DNA from: Pterois miles
Taxonomy: Eukaryota > Chordata > Actinopteri > Perciformes > Scorpaenidae
Length of the DNA: 64,000 nucleotides
Reading direction: 5' to 3'
Assembly (NCBI GenBank): GCA_947000775.1
Contig: CAMQGK010000565.1
Coordinates: 10,272,001-10,336,000 of the forward strand
In this document: positions 32,641 to 45,415 of the stretch, in pieces
Layout: every line of letters starts with the position of its first letter
Position numbering within the stretch: position 1 is the first letter of the stretch
Translations under genes and position numbers: made by a program
The notes under the pieces: generated by a model
What the model saw: only the letters and a program-made list of their open reading frames with translations
What the model was told of the DNA's origin: nothing
Database searches by the model: none

Positions 32641-34098
32641 TTCAATAACATATTTTAATTTTTCAGTGTTTTAGTATAAAAATCCCACCGGCCTGCTGTC
32701 GGCTGGTTTCCGCTCCCGTTGGCTATAACTGTGGTTTTTCCCAGAGAATCAGCTAAAGTACCAAATCTATTTACACACAACAACATCCACATCCAGAGGG
32801 GCCAAACAAAACAGGAAGTCTACCCATCGCTACCCTGCCAAAATAAAACATCAAACACTATCACCTCACCTCTCAGATTTAATGCTATTAATAAAAAAAA
32901 ATAATAAAACAGAAGGAGAGGAGGGGCCTCTACATACGGCTCCTCGTGTGCCCGTCGTATTTTCATACAATACTCTCTCTATAAAGTAATGCATATACAT
33001 TTTCTGCTTTACAATAAATTAGTACAGGCACATACTCTTCTCTCCTACAGCCGACTGTAGTTCAGTTAAGGTGGAAAAGATGATTCTGTGACATTTTACA
33101 GAAGACTTGAACTCATCACAGCACACACACACAAAAAGGCTGCAAACCTGAAAAACAACGTAACGGTAAAAAAAAAAAAAAAAAAAAAGAAACACATTAG
33201 TGGGAAACTTGTGGGCAGCAGATTTTTTTGGTTTTGGTGTGAATGATGCACTTTAGGCATTTTAAACTTTGAGAGCATCTATATAGATTTTATATAAATA
33301 TGTACAAACAAAAAAAGTAGTCCAGTAAAAACATTCAGGTAAAAAAAAAAAAGATGCAAACAAAAACAATTAATGCCAAAGACGATAGAACTTGAAGCTT
33401 GAGAACTCAATAACTTACAAAAACGGTAAAAAAAGGAGCTGAAATAAAAATGTTCATTACAGTATGCATGTTTGTTTTTTTCTCTGTGTAGAGATAGCAC
33501 CAGCAGAAACACCGACACCGTCAGTGGATCATCACCTCCGACTGTATAAATATCTGAACACCATGTACTAAAACAAACTGAGGGAGTGAATAAATTAGTG
33601 TCAGGCCTTGTACAGGATATTTACAGGAGCTGCTGCAGTCACACACACTGATGGACATTTTCATGGCAGTGAGATTGTTGCAGCAGTCTTGCAGCACATT
33701 TTTAAGGAGGTCAGAGGTCAAATCTGACACATTCAACAGGTTTAGACCCGTGACTTTTCGGTCCTCACAGCCCAGGTTTGACTTTTTTTTTTTTTTTGCC
33801 CCCACTTCTTGCATCCGCTAACCAAGTCGTTTTCGTTGCATAGCTCTTTGACAAAACAAGATGGACGTCACAAGCTACAGTATTTTGGACAGGGAGGAGG
33901 GAGGGCAGATGTGTGGGGAGAGACATGAAAACGATCTGGTTCCAGTTTGCAGGAAATGGTAAACATGACAAGTGTGTGCGTTTGTTGTGCGCATGAGGCA
34001 GAAACTGAGCATCTCTGCGGTGATGTGGTCACAACAAAAAGCTGAAAGAGGAGAGACGAATGATGGGAGGGTTTCTGGGGAGGAGGGGAGTTGGGGGT
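32641..34098 (-). other. brd1: Inferred brd1 3' UTR
   Basis: The sequence downstream of the brd1 stop (minus strand) is unique and non-coding for about 1.45 kb. The only polyadenylation-like hexamer I found before the AT-rich array is ATTAAA on the minus strand near 32,653-32,658. The block around 32,975-33,030 (minus: TTATTGTAAAGCAG, ATGTATATGCATTACTTT) has the look of conserved UTR sequence. The end position is inferred. Confidence 0.45.
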
Positions 34099-37000
34099 TC
34101 AGTCTGAGGCGGCAAGGCTGGCGCTCTGCTCCAGCACGCCGCCGACACGGTTCAGGTGGTTCATGGCTCGGTCGAAGGCGAGCCGCACAGCTTTTCGGAT
34201 GCAGGAGGAGCGAGCCTCCGTCAGCTTGATTTTGTCGAGCGTCTGGTTGACCCCGAAGGGAGCCATCTTGGATTTAGGAAGCCATTGCCTAAGGACAGAG
34301 AGAACAAGAGGTCAGTGTTGAAGACAAATCACTGTGTTCTGCTGAAATGCTTCATACTGCCTCAGCCTCACTGTACAGCTGACAATGTGCATCTCACAAC
34401 TTTTCAAAGAAAACTCATCTTTTACATGAACATGTTTATGCTGATGATACGCTCGTCTTTCCCCAGATGCCTACGGTCCTGTGACTCACCATGTCGGTGC
34501 ATCTAACAGTGACTGGATGTTCCAGAAATATCTCTTGCTGAATAAAGACAAAGCTGAGGTAATTATCTGTGGTTGCCCAGAATGAAAAACGCGTATCTGT
34601 AAGAGTAAAGGTCCTGACACACCAAGCCGACGGTCAGCTGTCGGACAATTTGGGGCCGTCAGTCTAGTTTTTTGATGTGTCCTGCACCGATTGCTCTAAT
34701 CTGCCGGTGTCTGAGTTGTTTCGGCTGATTCAGAATCTGCGATGGCGTTTGTCTGTGAGAGAAATCACTCCGTTCAGCTTAAACAAATCGGTGCACAAGA
34801 AGAAAAACGGAAGTGAGGAAAGCAAGGCAACGAGTAAAGAGGAAAAACACACATCTTCATCTCATCTGATCATTCCAACACACAGATATTTTCAAAGCGA
34901 AACAAACAACTGCAATGAAGCTAAGTGGTGAGTGAGTGGTGCGAATGACCGGCAAACAACGCTTTTTTTCTTGTACATATAACAGATTGTTTTTCTGCCG
35001 TCCTCTGTTTTCCTGTTTCCCTGTCTGAATGATGACTACAGACTACCGCCGCCTCCTGGTGTGGAGAGTTATTTCCTCTCACACAGATGCAGGACGTACA
35101 TGAAAGTTGGCTGCCGGCTGTCGACTTTGCGGTGTGTTCGAGTGCAACTAACAAAGGTGACGTGAGGCGACTCAACGAGTGGCCTTCACCGCTGCTAGTT
35201 CTTGATGTCGGCTTGGTGTGTCCCCAGCTTAAGGACAGATGTCTGAGTGCTTCCTTTCTCTCAGATCAAAATTTTACCACTTTAAATCAATCATCGTGTC
35301 AGCCTTTTATCATCTTGAAAAATGTAGTTATCGTAAGAGGAGGTATGTCAAAGCAGGATCCATGCATTCATCTCAAGCAGTTTTTTCTCAGCTCCACTAA
35401 AAAAAAATTCTTTTGTAATTGAAACGTGTTGAAAATGCAGCTGCCAGATTATTCAGATTATTTCAGTGAGCCGGCACGTTCCTCACCAGCTGCGCTTGCT
35501 GTCGAAGAAGTGGACGAGGAAGAGTTTCTCTGCGGACCTGAACTGCATCCGCTCTCCGGCTCTGAGAACGTCCGGCGGCGGCTGGGGAAGCTCCACCCCG
35601 TTGTGCTGACCCCCCGTCCTCCGCGCTCTGGGGTCCATGATCTGTGACGGCCAAAAAAAAAAAAAAAAAAAAAAAAAAAAGCGGGATAGAGACTGAGTGA
35701 AGCCGCCTCCTCGCAGTAATGGTGGAGTATTTCCTGGTGGCGGCAGCCGCACAGAAGCCCGCACACAGAGACACAAGCATGCACGGCCGAGTCGAGCCAG
35801 AAACGCTCTGAGCGAAGCGGCTGACTCCACACACACCAAGCAGTCCATGATCGGCCAGCTGGAAGCTCCCGCATGGCTGTGAGCACAAATCACGAGCTAC
35901 AGCACGCACGATGGCAGAGGGGCAGATGGGTAATGAGACACAGAGGGGACTAGCACTCACTCACCAGGGCGGGGTAGGAGGGATATCCACTACATTTAGC
36001 CCAAACTAGTTTAAGAGGCTCCAGAACAAATGGAGAAGCAGCGGAGGGCTTCCACACCTCTACAGGAACAACGATAAGCAAGTTATGAAGTATTCAATGT
36101 AGGCCTGTCATGATAATTACCTTATCGACTTATCGTACAACATATATGGACATGACGGCAACCATTTTACGTTATCAACCTAGTTCCCAAATTCCCAAGC
36201 TATCGACTTGTTGTACCATATATGGACATGACCTCGATATTGTACGTGGTGTTCACATGCGTGTTTGAATGTCACCAACATTTTAGCCAACATGATAATT
36301 TTACCCAGAATAAACAACAGGGTTTTCCCAACCATTATAAGATTTGGACATTGTGCAGACATTGCACATTTTTTGTTAAAAGAGCCCAACAGTTCATTTT
36401 TGTATTGTTTTGGTCGTGTGGTTTTATTCTTAACTAAAGTAGTTATCGTGACAGGCCTAATTCAATGCAACAGACACAGAGCACAAACAGTCTGGATACA
36501 CAGCCATACACACAAAAGGACACAAACACTTGTTTTTTAAAGATTGCCTTTAAAAAAACAGTTGAAGAGACTCCTGACTTTCACCGGTGAAAATGAAAAC
36601 ATATAAATCATATCATATTTAGTAATTCAGTGAGTAACTCGCTGGCAGGCCAAAATTAAACCTGTCTGTTTGGTTAAAGTGCTCTCAGCTAGCTGCTGTT
36701 TGGACTCAAAGATTGTTTGTGAGTGACAAAGCTCCACTCTGTAACGTCACTGTGTCACTGGAGTGTTTTTGTAATTCCAAGAAATCCAACAAAGTGAGGC
36801 ATCTTCTCTTACTTACAGTACTAAGGCTGGGCGATATGGAGAAAATGAAAGTATTTCATTATCAGTATCAGTACTGATTATCAGTATCAGTATCACAGTA
36901 TTTTTGGCCAAATACCTCAACACCAGTACTGTGAGCATACTGTAGGGTTGACTATTGGCGCTTCTACATAATATGTACACAATGAGATTTTTGATGATAA

Positions 37001-40000
37001 ATAACCATCAGTAATGTGGACATAATGACAAAGTGGACTAAAAATAGAGCAGGTTGAACAGTCTGCTGAGTTCAGAAAATTACATCACTTTACTGTAATG
37101 CAAAACTTTAAACCAGGAAGAGACAACTCTTACATTCTTACAATCTCCAAAATCTAGGACGATATCTAGTCTCATCACACCATATTGATATATTGCCTCA
37201 GACTTATTTAATTTTCTTTCATATACTGATAACAGTTTTAGTTTACAAACTTGATAGTTTTGAATCAGGACTCAGTATTTGGATTAAGGAGCTAGTGAGG
37301 CAAATGGATTGGATATTGCTTGTAGAGAAGCAAAGATATGAGACAATAATTCACTGAACCCTTGCAGAAAATAACGGACTTTACTCCACTTCCACCTTGT
37401 CCATCACAGGTTTCCTGCTTCTGGAGCTCATTAACCACTTCCTTTTACGGCTGAAACCTGCAGCTTCAAGTCTCTGCTGACTTCACCCAGGACATGTGAG
37501 GTGGGAGGAGCTGTCTTCGGTAAAATACCATTTCAAAATTTTATTGAGCGAGACTTTTACTTCATTGCTCTGTGGGTCACACAGGTGGAAAAAGTGATGT
37601 AACGAAAAAATAAACACCAATGTGTGCTCGTGTATTAACAGTATTAGAATTACAGAGACTCTTTAATTTGTTTAGCGAATCAGCAGAGAAGAGAAAAGAG
37701 TTGACCAATCAAAGCGTGCCATGCCGCTTCATGCACATTCATCAGATGACACCGAGCACACCGATGTTGCTTTGCTCACCTGAAGAGATCTTAGCAGCTT
37801 TGGTGAACTCTCCGTTCTCGATGCAGGTCATCAGAGTGCTTTTGTCGTCCACGGTGCTCCGCCGAGCCGCCGGCGACCGCCCTTTACCGCTTTTAGACAC
37901 GATGACCGTGCTGAAAGAGAAGAGAGGAAGGCTAGATAAGGAAAGCATCGTTTTAAAAGTCAAAAACCAGAGGACAAAGTTTAGTTTCATGTCTGTGCTG
38001 TTGAATGTTTCTTTGGTCAGCTTCTTGTTACAATTACAAAATTTTGATTACAACGTGGTTAAGTTACATCAAGATATTTTCATGCTATACTCTTGTCATT
38101 ATCACTGATTATAATTTTTCATTTTGTTAAAACATGATTTTTTTAATTTTGTTACAACAAAATATTTTGCATGCCACGCTTAATGATCTTCGATATTGTA
38201 AGTTTAACCCACCAGCATCACCATGGCTCAAAATATTCCCCATTTGACCTAAAGCTGCACGCTAACTCTGTCACAGACAGGAAACATTATCGTACGGCGG
38301 TAACGTGCGGTCCGGCCGGCCATCGCGCTCTTCTCCGTGGTCAAATGGGCCGACGCTACAACTGTAGAGCGCCATATACTGACATTTAGGGTAAATGCAT
38401 TCAATCAGCCCCGATGGAGCTGACCATGGATGGATAAAGAGAACGGAGCTGACGGAGAAGTTAGAGGAAGCAGACACCTGGAACTACATCTGGTTTTCAA
38501 AATAAGATCTTAACTGTATATACTGTATTAGGCTTGTTTGGTATACTGGTACTAAAATGGTACCGGGGTACTGATGCATTTAAATCGGTTCTATACTGCG
38601 TTTGGATGAAACCGGTACTTGCATTACATATATAGCGCTGGCAGCGGTGATGTCGTCACGTGATGTTACTACATTGTAATTTGAGCCGAGGCGAGCGAGC
38701 AGCGTTTAGGAGCAAATGGAGTAACACTATACTGTATATACAAAATACAAAATAGCAGCAGTAGCTCAGTCCGTAAGGACTTGGGTTAGGATGTGGAGGA
38801 CCCGGGTTCAAATCCCCCATGGACCAAGACCAACTGGTTGCTGGAGAGGTGCCAGTTTACCTCTTGGGCACTGCCGGGCCCTGAGCAAGGCACCAAACCC
38901 CCAACTGCTCTGGGCGCTTGTCAGGAGCAGCCCCCTCACTCTGACATCTCTCCATTGACATGTATATGTACTATGTACTGTGTACTGTGAACAACAGAGT
39001 GTAAAACTGAATTTCCCCACTGTGGGACTAATAAAGGAATATCTTCTTCTTCTTCTTCTTCTTCTACATAAGGAAATTAGATAGATTGGATAATATTCAT
39101 CAAAAGTATAAAACATTACATGTCCCTTATAAATTAAAAGGAAAATACCACTAGTTTGTGAGGGAAATGTCTTTATTCTTTACATTTTTGGGTTGCTGGA
39201 AAAAATAAATAATTCCTCACAATGATCCTGTTATATTTGACTTCAAGACATCCAAGTATTGTGATAGTACTGAATCGGGAGATAAGCGGAACATCACAGC
39301 CCTATCAGAGAGTAACTGGGTCAGTAATACCATCGCTGTTAGACAAAACTGGAATAATTTTGTGTTTTGCAGTGAATTGCGAGGCTGGATGTTCTCACCT
39401 CGTGCCACAGAGGATGCTTCCGCTGGAGGAGATGCTGGACTCTGAGGCGCAGCGGCGGCGAGGCTCCAGCAGGCGCGGAGACGGTGAGATTTCCTCGTCC
39501 TCCACCACAAAACCGTTCGCTATTCCTGAAGGGAGGAAAAATACCTTCTTAGTGTAGTCGGGTTATGGGCACAACAGTACTCCGATCATTTAAATGATTT
39601 TTTTAACATTTAACTTAATATTTTGTCACTAATTTTTTTTTTTTTTTTTTCCGAGTCATGACAACCGTTCAGAGTCTGTACCCGTGCCAAGGCGTTTTAT
39701 TGGCGACTCCTCGTCATCGTCCTCCTCGCCATCAGCGCTGCTGCTGTGTCTTCTTTTCTTCGGCAGGAGGAGTGTCTCCAGTCGAGGGATTACCACTGAC
39801 AGGAAGGTTTTGGCGCCCAGGGGTGATGGCAACACAGCGGATGCCTCTTGGGTCTTGGGTGGTTTCTGGGGGCTGGTGCTCTTGGACTTGCGGAAGAGGA
39901 CGCTGTTCCGTCGGTTGCCAGCACCAGAGGCTTCAGTGTGGATGTCGCCATTGGGGAGCAGTGGGTCTGGAACGTGCCCGTTAGGTGCGTCCGTGGGCAT

Positions 40001-43000
40001 TGAGGTAGACATGTCGGTGTCTCGATCGAGCTCCATGGGAGCATGGTCCGTGCTGGGTTTGACGGCCTTCAGAGGGGGCGGCTCCGAGTCGCAGGGGGAG
40101 GTGTTGATCTGTGAGAGTGATGTTAACAGCTCTAACGTTGGCGGAGGTAAAGACTTCTCCTCCTGTGACATGCAGGGCTCTGCCAGGGGTTCAGGTAGTG
40201 GTTTCTCCTCTGACTGGGTGGGGGTCGGGGTAGGCTCTGGGGGGACGGATGGTGGCTTTTGGGGGGACTTCTTCAAGCTCATCTCGCTGCGGACCTCCAT
40301 GATGGTCTTTTTGAGCAGTTTGAGCCTCTTGCTGCGCGACGGGCTGTGCTTCATGGCCGTGCTCAGGTCCAGCTTCTCCAGCAGCTCCTTGAGCTGATCC
40401 TCCAGAGGGGTCAGCTGACGGTAGGCGGGGCTCAACAACCGGTCCACTGAGAAACACAGAGGGTCACATGACATCGTCACTGTATTATCTCCACTACATC
40501 ACTCCAGCACTTTTACAGCTGATTTAGGAGATTTTACCAGAGCAAATACTATTATAGTACAATTAATTGATTATCAGTGACAGATTTCCTGTTTCTTTAT
40601 GATCAGTAGACTTACCGTCCTCCCAGGAGAAGGGGGGTGGCGTCTCTAGTTTTGGGGCTTCGAGCAGATGCAACCCGCTGGGGAAGTCGAAGCCGATTCT
40701 CTCGGCCTCTCTGCGGGCCCTGCGCAGGATGGCTCCTCCGTGGTCCTGCATCCGCTGGCCTGCCTTGTAGAAGAACGTGTCCTTGGCGTTGTACTTCATG
40801 CAGTTGAAGATGATGAGGTTGAAGTCAGCCTCGAAATCCTCCAGGCTCCTGTAGTCGTGGCCGTCGATGCGTTTCCTCATGGTGGAGAAGTCCATGGGGT
40901 CCTTGATATGGTCCAGGTAGTCAGGAACCTGAAGGAGACGGGGGGGCACGTTGGAGGCCGCAGTAGATTTACAGGGACTCACTTTCATTACAGTTTCATT
41001 TATGTTTTATAATTAAAACTTTACCAGGTGATGAGTAAAGCACAGTGTAATTGATGGACAGTAAAGCAGATTGTTGAACAGACTGATAAATGGTGGCAGA
41101 CCTCCTTGATGCTGACGGGCTGAGCGAAGATACTGTACTGGTCCTTCTCCTGCAGCTGACTGAGCACGGCTCGCAGCAGGATGTTGAAGGGGGTCAGCTG
41201 GACCTCCAGCGCCGACTGCTGCAGCTTCATCTGATGGGAGAACACACAAGTGAAGAAAAGAGGCTAAACGCGTTTCAACCTTTTCACAAGGAATGGTAAG
41301 TCTGTCCGGTGCTCACAGAATAGGGCAATCTTGTTTAAGGCAATCAACTTTATTAGAAGACTAAAGCTGGGGTTACACCAAGTCAACATCAAAGAACTAA
41401 CAGCAATGAAGGCTCGCCGTTGAGAAGCCTTGTGTCGGCCAACTGCTACGTACGCTCAGTGCCTGCATGAGAGGAAATAACTCTCCACACCAGCAGGTGG
41501 CGGTAGTCTGTATTCATCATTCAAAAACAAACTAGAAGAACGAGGACAGCGGATATACAAGCCGTTGTTATGTACGTAAGTACATGAAACAAAGCAGTGT
41601 TTTACGGCCATTTTTGCATCACTCTCATTCACCACTTAACTTCATTCTAGATGTTCATGTCACTGAAAATATGTGTGTTGGAATTATCAGATGAGATGAA
41701 GATGAAAAATGAAAAGATGAAAAACGAGAAGAGCCTCCGTCTTTTAGTGATTTTAAAGACAAGTTTTGCGGTTACATTGATTAATATGCTGAATTAGAGG
41801 AAAAATGCAACACGGGAGAAAAGACCGAGGATTAACAAAAAAAATTAGGCCGAGAATGGCTAGTTAGGGCTAGGGTGCTATTTTGAATTTTTATTTACCG
41901 ATAACCGAGTCTTGTTAAAATTACTGACAAGATTAGTGATTACATGAGTGGAGCATGAGCACACACAACTGAGTCCCCAGTTCATCCATCTGGGAGAGTT
42001 ACTGTAGCAGCCTCGGTGCTGCGTGTTTTGTTGTAATCATGCAGCCACTTTCCCAGTAAAGATCTCCACCATATAGTTTAGCTGTGAGGTCGTCAGCTGT
42101 GCGTCTGCCTGGCGTAACTTTAGTGAGTGTCGGACAGACCATGTGTGTTTGTGCTTTATTAGCAGCAGGAGCGTTGCTGGTGGCTGTGTGCTCGCCACCA
42201 CACAGACACAGACGCACACACACGGCCTGTCACTGTTCGTGCGGTGTAACGTTAGCAAGTGTCTGACAGACCATGTCAGTGGTGGCGGTGAGTGTGGAGT
42301 TGTTGGTGGCGTTACAGCGGTGAACATAAGTGTAGCAGTGTGTGTGCAGTTTATTTGTCTGTGAATAAATGTTGCAACGCTCCCTCAAGCCAACTTCCTG
42401 TATCTTGCAACACCCGCTCAGATTCTAAGGTGGGCTGTTAACGTGGACCAGCTTTTCTCCTTTAAGTGACGAGATGCACCCGAGTTTTGCTCAGCTTTTA
42501 AATTAATTTTTAATATTCCCTTTAACCGTATAACTAATAGTTTAATCAGTTAAAATTCTTGATAATGGTTAACAGTTAAACGGTTAATTATTAACATCCT
42601 AGTCTGCACCTTCATCAGAGTATTACTATGAACTATGCAACAACAAACCTTTACTAGAAGTAACTATTAATCAAATTAAGTGGCTGGTCAGTGTTTCAGT
42701 TTGGCAGGTGGCTGGAAATGGAAAATATGCAGATAGGAATTCTGCTGTCATTATTTCTATGTATTTTTATTTTAAATGGCACTTTGAATGAAAGAAAGAG
42801 TGAAGTAGTAAATGATGAAGTGACTCTACCTCTTCCCTCTTGAGCTTCTCTCTCTTCCTGATGAGCTCCAGCAGCAGGCGAGCTCGCTCCAGGTCGTGGC
42901 GAAGGCGGTGCCACTCTTTCAGCTGCTCCTTCAACGCCTGGTTCGTCTCCATGCGGTCCTGCAGAAAACACACAAACTGATTCAGTAAGAACAACAGCTT

Positions 43001-45415
43001 TAAAGGATGATGCTCCAATGTGAGTGTCAACAGCACTGACCATTTGCTTGACTTTGGGCGGCTGAGGGTTGGCCTGCAGCCGGCGGATCAGCGGCACGTT
43101 GTTTCTCGACTGCCTCTTCTGCACCCAGTAGCTCAGCACCCGCTCAACGAACACACGCTTCCTCTGAACCGCCACCTGGTTCAGGATGGTGTCGAAACTG
43201 ACCCACGGGTAAACGGAAGGAGATATTAATCAGTAAGTACTCATCATTTCAGAGGGGATAACCTGAGCAGAAACACAACCTTCTATTTAACAAGCTTTAT
43301 ATTTATGGTCTGGGTCTTTCTATGTGTAATAGGTTGTATTCAGTAAAGATCGGCTGACTGCTCTTGGTTCTTGACCATTGGACTTCTTGATTCACTGTGT
43401 TACAGATATTAACTTGGTGAGTACAACATTATTATTACAAAAATAAGTTGTATTAAACCAGATTTAACTTAGTTTATTAATGCACAGTTATTAAATTGAC
43501 ACGATTTTCTTACCTAAAATAAACTGGTCCTTACTTACGTTTATTGTCCAGATTTGTGGCCCTCATCAAACATAGGCGTGTGGAAACCCTTTCTGAGCTG
43601 TACACTAATTATTTTTTTTTAAATCTGGATCTGGGTCTCAATGAGCGGGAATTGAGTGGCCCTATGAAGACTACTTGCACTGCAGTGATTCTGGATCAGG
43701 ATGCTGAGAAAACTAAAACTTCATCTTACTAATAGACCTTCACTTAAATGGTGATAAAAATTACTTAGTTTGTGTTAACCAGCCAGTATTTTCTTTTTCC
43801 ACTTTTGTATTATATTCTGTGGATCTTAACATGCATTACTTGTCTAATTGTCTGTACATATTTTATAGGTTATTGACACAATTATCTCAAATATGATTTG
43901 ACTCCTGACACCTGACAGTGTCCTGAAGAGGAAGTTTATTCTGCTGAAGTTAAACAGAGAGAGAAACAGACTTGAGTCGACTAAGTATGGACTAATAATT
44001 TATGCGTGCGATGCATTCTCGGAGTCCTGTTTGCCTGCCTACCTTGAAGCAGTGATACTGGGCCCAGAGTTGGTGGGGGTCTCAGGCTCTGGTTCTGGTT
44101 CAGGCTCCACTCTCTTACTCTTCTTCTTTGCCCAGCCCTTGGCCCGAGACTTCCCCCTCTTGTCGGCTCTCTTGTGGCAGGCTCCGTTTTTCGGGTGCGG
44201 CTCCTCGTAGATGTTGAGCGGCCGGCGGTCGCAGCCTTCAGGCGTGTGGCTGCAGCAGTAAGCGGTCTTTTTCACAGAGAAGGTGGCGGCGCCGGACGAC
44301 GTCACTTCTTTGACGGGCTCCATCTTCATGTAAAGGCCCGCCTTCTGGGCACAGCTGACATGGAAGGCGGTGTAACAGTTGATCTTGTCGCACTGAATAC
44401 ACGCTCCTGCGCCCTTTTCTTTACACAGATAGCAGGTGAGTTTCCAACGTGCTGGCGGGATATTGCGGACACCGTCGATGGGCTCGATGAAAACAGTGTC
44501 AGAAAAGCCGACCTCAGGCACCCACAGAGCGCACGCTACGTGGCCCCAGCGGTCGTCGTCAGTCTTCTTCAGGGCTCCGCCTCGGTTGGGGCAGAAGACG
44601 CACTCGGCAGGCCGTGACGGACACTGCAAGCAGTGGCGGCACAGCCACTGGCCCTCGGGGATGTATGGCACACCGTAGCACTCCTGGTGCACAGCGATGT
44701 TGCAGGAGTCACAGAAGAGGATGACGTTACTGTCAGCTCCGTCTCCATCCATGCAGATACAGCAGACAGCGTCCTCGTCCACCAGCGACTGCAGGTCCCT
44801 CTGACCCTGCATTGCTGAGTAGGACTCCTTCTCAAAGCGGTCCATGAGGAACTCAAACAGGTTGTGCGACACCTGGCTGATGCCCTCGCTCTTCCTCTTC
44901 TCATTGATGAGCTCCAACCAGGCGTAGTCTTCCTCATCCATGTCATACTCCACCTCCTCATCCAGCTCCTCCGCCGTCCTCTCCTTGTATTTGTAATACG
45001 CCACCGGCCTCTTCGGCACCACCGGCAGATTGTATTCAACCGTTCTAACCTTTGGCTCCAATAGGCCGCCAGTACTGCCGTGCGTGCCGGTACCGCCGTG
45101 TGAGGCCATAAGCGCAGCGTTCTTCTTCTGCTGGTTGTTTTTGAGGCGCACAGAGCGCACCAGGACCTGCTGGGGCTTCTCGTTGTTCTCCTTGTTGCTG
45201 TTGCACTCCATGATCTCCTGTGCCGTGGGGTCGTCATCAGTGATGACGTCCAGCTTGTCGTAGATGCTGAGCCGGTGCACGCGGCCGTCCACCTCCAGCT
45301 CCACAATCCGCTGAGCCTGTGCATACGTCAGCGTCTCCCGGTTGGGCGACGGCTTGATGGGAGACGAATCCCTCTTCAGCACCGCAGGTCGGTGATGTCG
45401 ACTTTTCTTCTTCAT
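34099..45415 (-). CDS. brd1: Bromodomain-containing protein 1 (BRD1/BRPF2)
   Basis: BRD1 is a nuclear scaffold that joins a MYST acetyltransferase (HBO1 or MOZ/MORF), ING4/5 and MEAF6 and targets histone H3 acetylation. Coding exons, 5' to 3': 45415-44043, 43197-43041, 42958-42830, 41230-41102, 40928-40616, 40446-39682, 39525-39399, 37910-37780, 36059-35965, 35641-35487, 34288-34099. All introns are GT-AG and phases agree, giving 1,187 aa, close to the long human isoform. Domains: EPL-like N-terminus with TLTYAQAQRIVE (about 28-55); PHD-zinc knuckle-PHD (about 216-395); coiled region with RLRHDLERARLL; bromodomain (about 560-670) with the acetyl-lysine Asn in MKYNAKDT; PWWP (about 1057-1140). 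RRRCASESSISSS and TCIENGEFTKAAKI favour BRD1 over BRPF1 or BRPF3. Whether this is the a or b fish copy is unknown. Confidence 0.95.
34612..35232. mobile_element. hAT-like MITE in the last brd1 intron
   Basis: The left end CTGACACACCAAGCCGAC (from 34,614) and right end GTCGGCTTGGTGTGTCC (to about 35,224) are inverted repeats. The interior shares CTACAGACTACCGCCGCC and GTGTGGAGAGTTATTTCCTC with the inverted copy at 41,355-41,720. No coding capacity. Exact termini and target duplication were not resolved. Confidence 0.75.
35965..36059 (-). other. brd1: brd1 small exon opening the PWWP domain
   Basis: This 95-base exon is easily missed. Acceptor TTGTTCCTGTAG, donor CCCTG|GTGAGT. It encodes VLEPLKLVWAKCSGYPSYPA plus a final Leu, the start of the PWWP fold. 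It joins in phase between exons 37910-37780 and 35641-35487. Confidence 0.93.
36100..36459. mobile_element. hAT-type MITE with perfect 8-bp target duplication
   Basis: The element begins TAGGCCTGTCATGATAATTA and ends with the inverted form TAGTTATCGTGACAGGCCTA. Directly abutting it on both sides is ATTCAATG (36,092-36,099 and 36,460-36,467), an exact 8-bp duplication diagnostic of hAT insertion. It is 360 bp, non-coding, and lies in the brd1 intron between exons 37910-37780 and 36059-35965, about 33 bases from the splice acceptor. Confidence 0.9.
36827..37260. repeat. GGCTGGGCGATATGG-type repeat in brd1 intron
   Basis: It begins GGCTGGGCGATATGGAGAAA, the familiar end of a common fish hAT-derived repeat, followed by AT-rich sequence with TCAGTATCAG units. 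The right end is eroded. Confidence 0.5.
38755..39065 (+). mobile_element. tRNA-derived SINE, full-length, in brd1 intron
   Basis: A-box-like TAGCTCAGTCCGTAAGGA is near 38,762 and B-box GGTTCAAATCC at 38,805-38,815. The body has GGAGAGGTGCCAGTTTACCT, and the 3' end is GAATTTCCCCACTGTGGGAC, TAATAAAGG and (CTT)n. It is oriented opposite to brd1 transcription. This is a SINE head, not a functional tRNA gene. Confidence 0.9.
41355..41720. mobile_element. hAT-like MITE copy, truncated, in brd1 intron
   Basis: Reverse complement of the family at 34,612-35,232, sharing GTGTGGAGAGTTATTTCCTC and CATCTTCATCTCATCTGAT in reverse. The terminal TTACACCAAGTCAAC is present at one end and the other terminus is missing. 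Confidence 0.65.
41870..42600. repeat. Interspersed repeat in brd1 intron
   Basis: A partial internal repetition (AGTGTCGGACAGACCATG at about 42,125 and AGTGTCTGACAGACCATG at about 42,257) lies inside a unit ending GTTAAACGGTTAATTATTAA near 42,590. The end resembles TAGGGATGTTAA-type hAT relics. It is non-coding. Confidence 0.5.

Noticed and set aside
35458..35960. Minus-strand frames with long phenylalanine runs
   Set aside because: They read through the 28-T polypyrimidine tract of an intron. Only 35,487-35,641 is exon.
38755..38830. Possible tRNA gene
   Set aside because: A and B boxes are present, but the sequence continues into a SINE body and LINE-type tail and recurs at 25.8 and 57.7 kb.
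39684..40397. Long open frame (237 codons) on the plus strand
   Set aside because: It is the antisense shadow of brd1 exon 40446-39682, which has verified phase and homology.
44569..45324. Arginine/tryptophan-rich 251-codon minus-strand frame
   Set aside because: It is an alternative frame of the brd1 PHD exon. The other frame carries the conserved PHD fingers.
34099..45415. Alternative assignment to brpf1 or brpf3
   Set aside because: There is no N-terminal C2H2 finger as in BRPF1, and RRRCASESSISSS and CIENGEFTKAAKI match BRD1.
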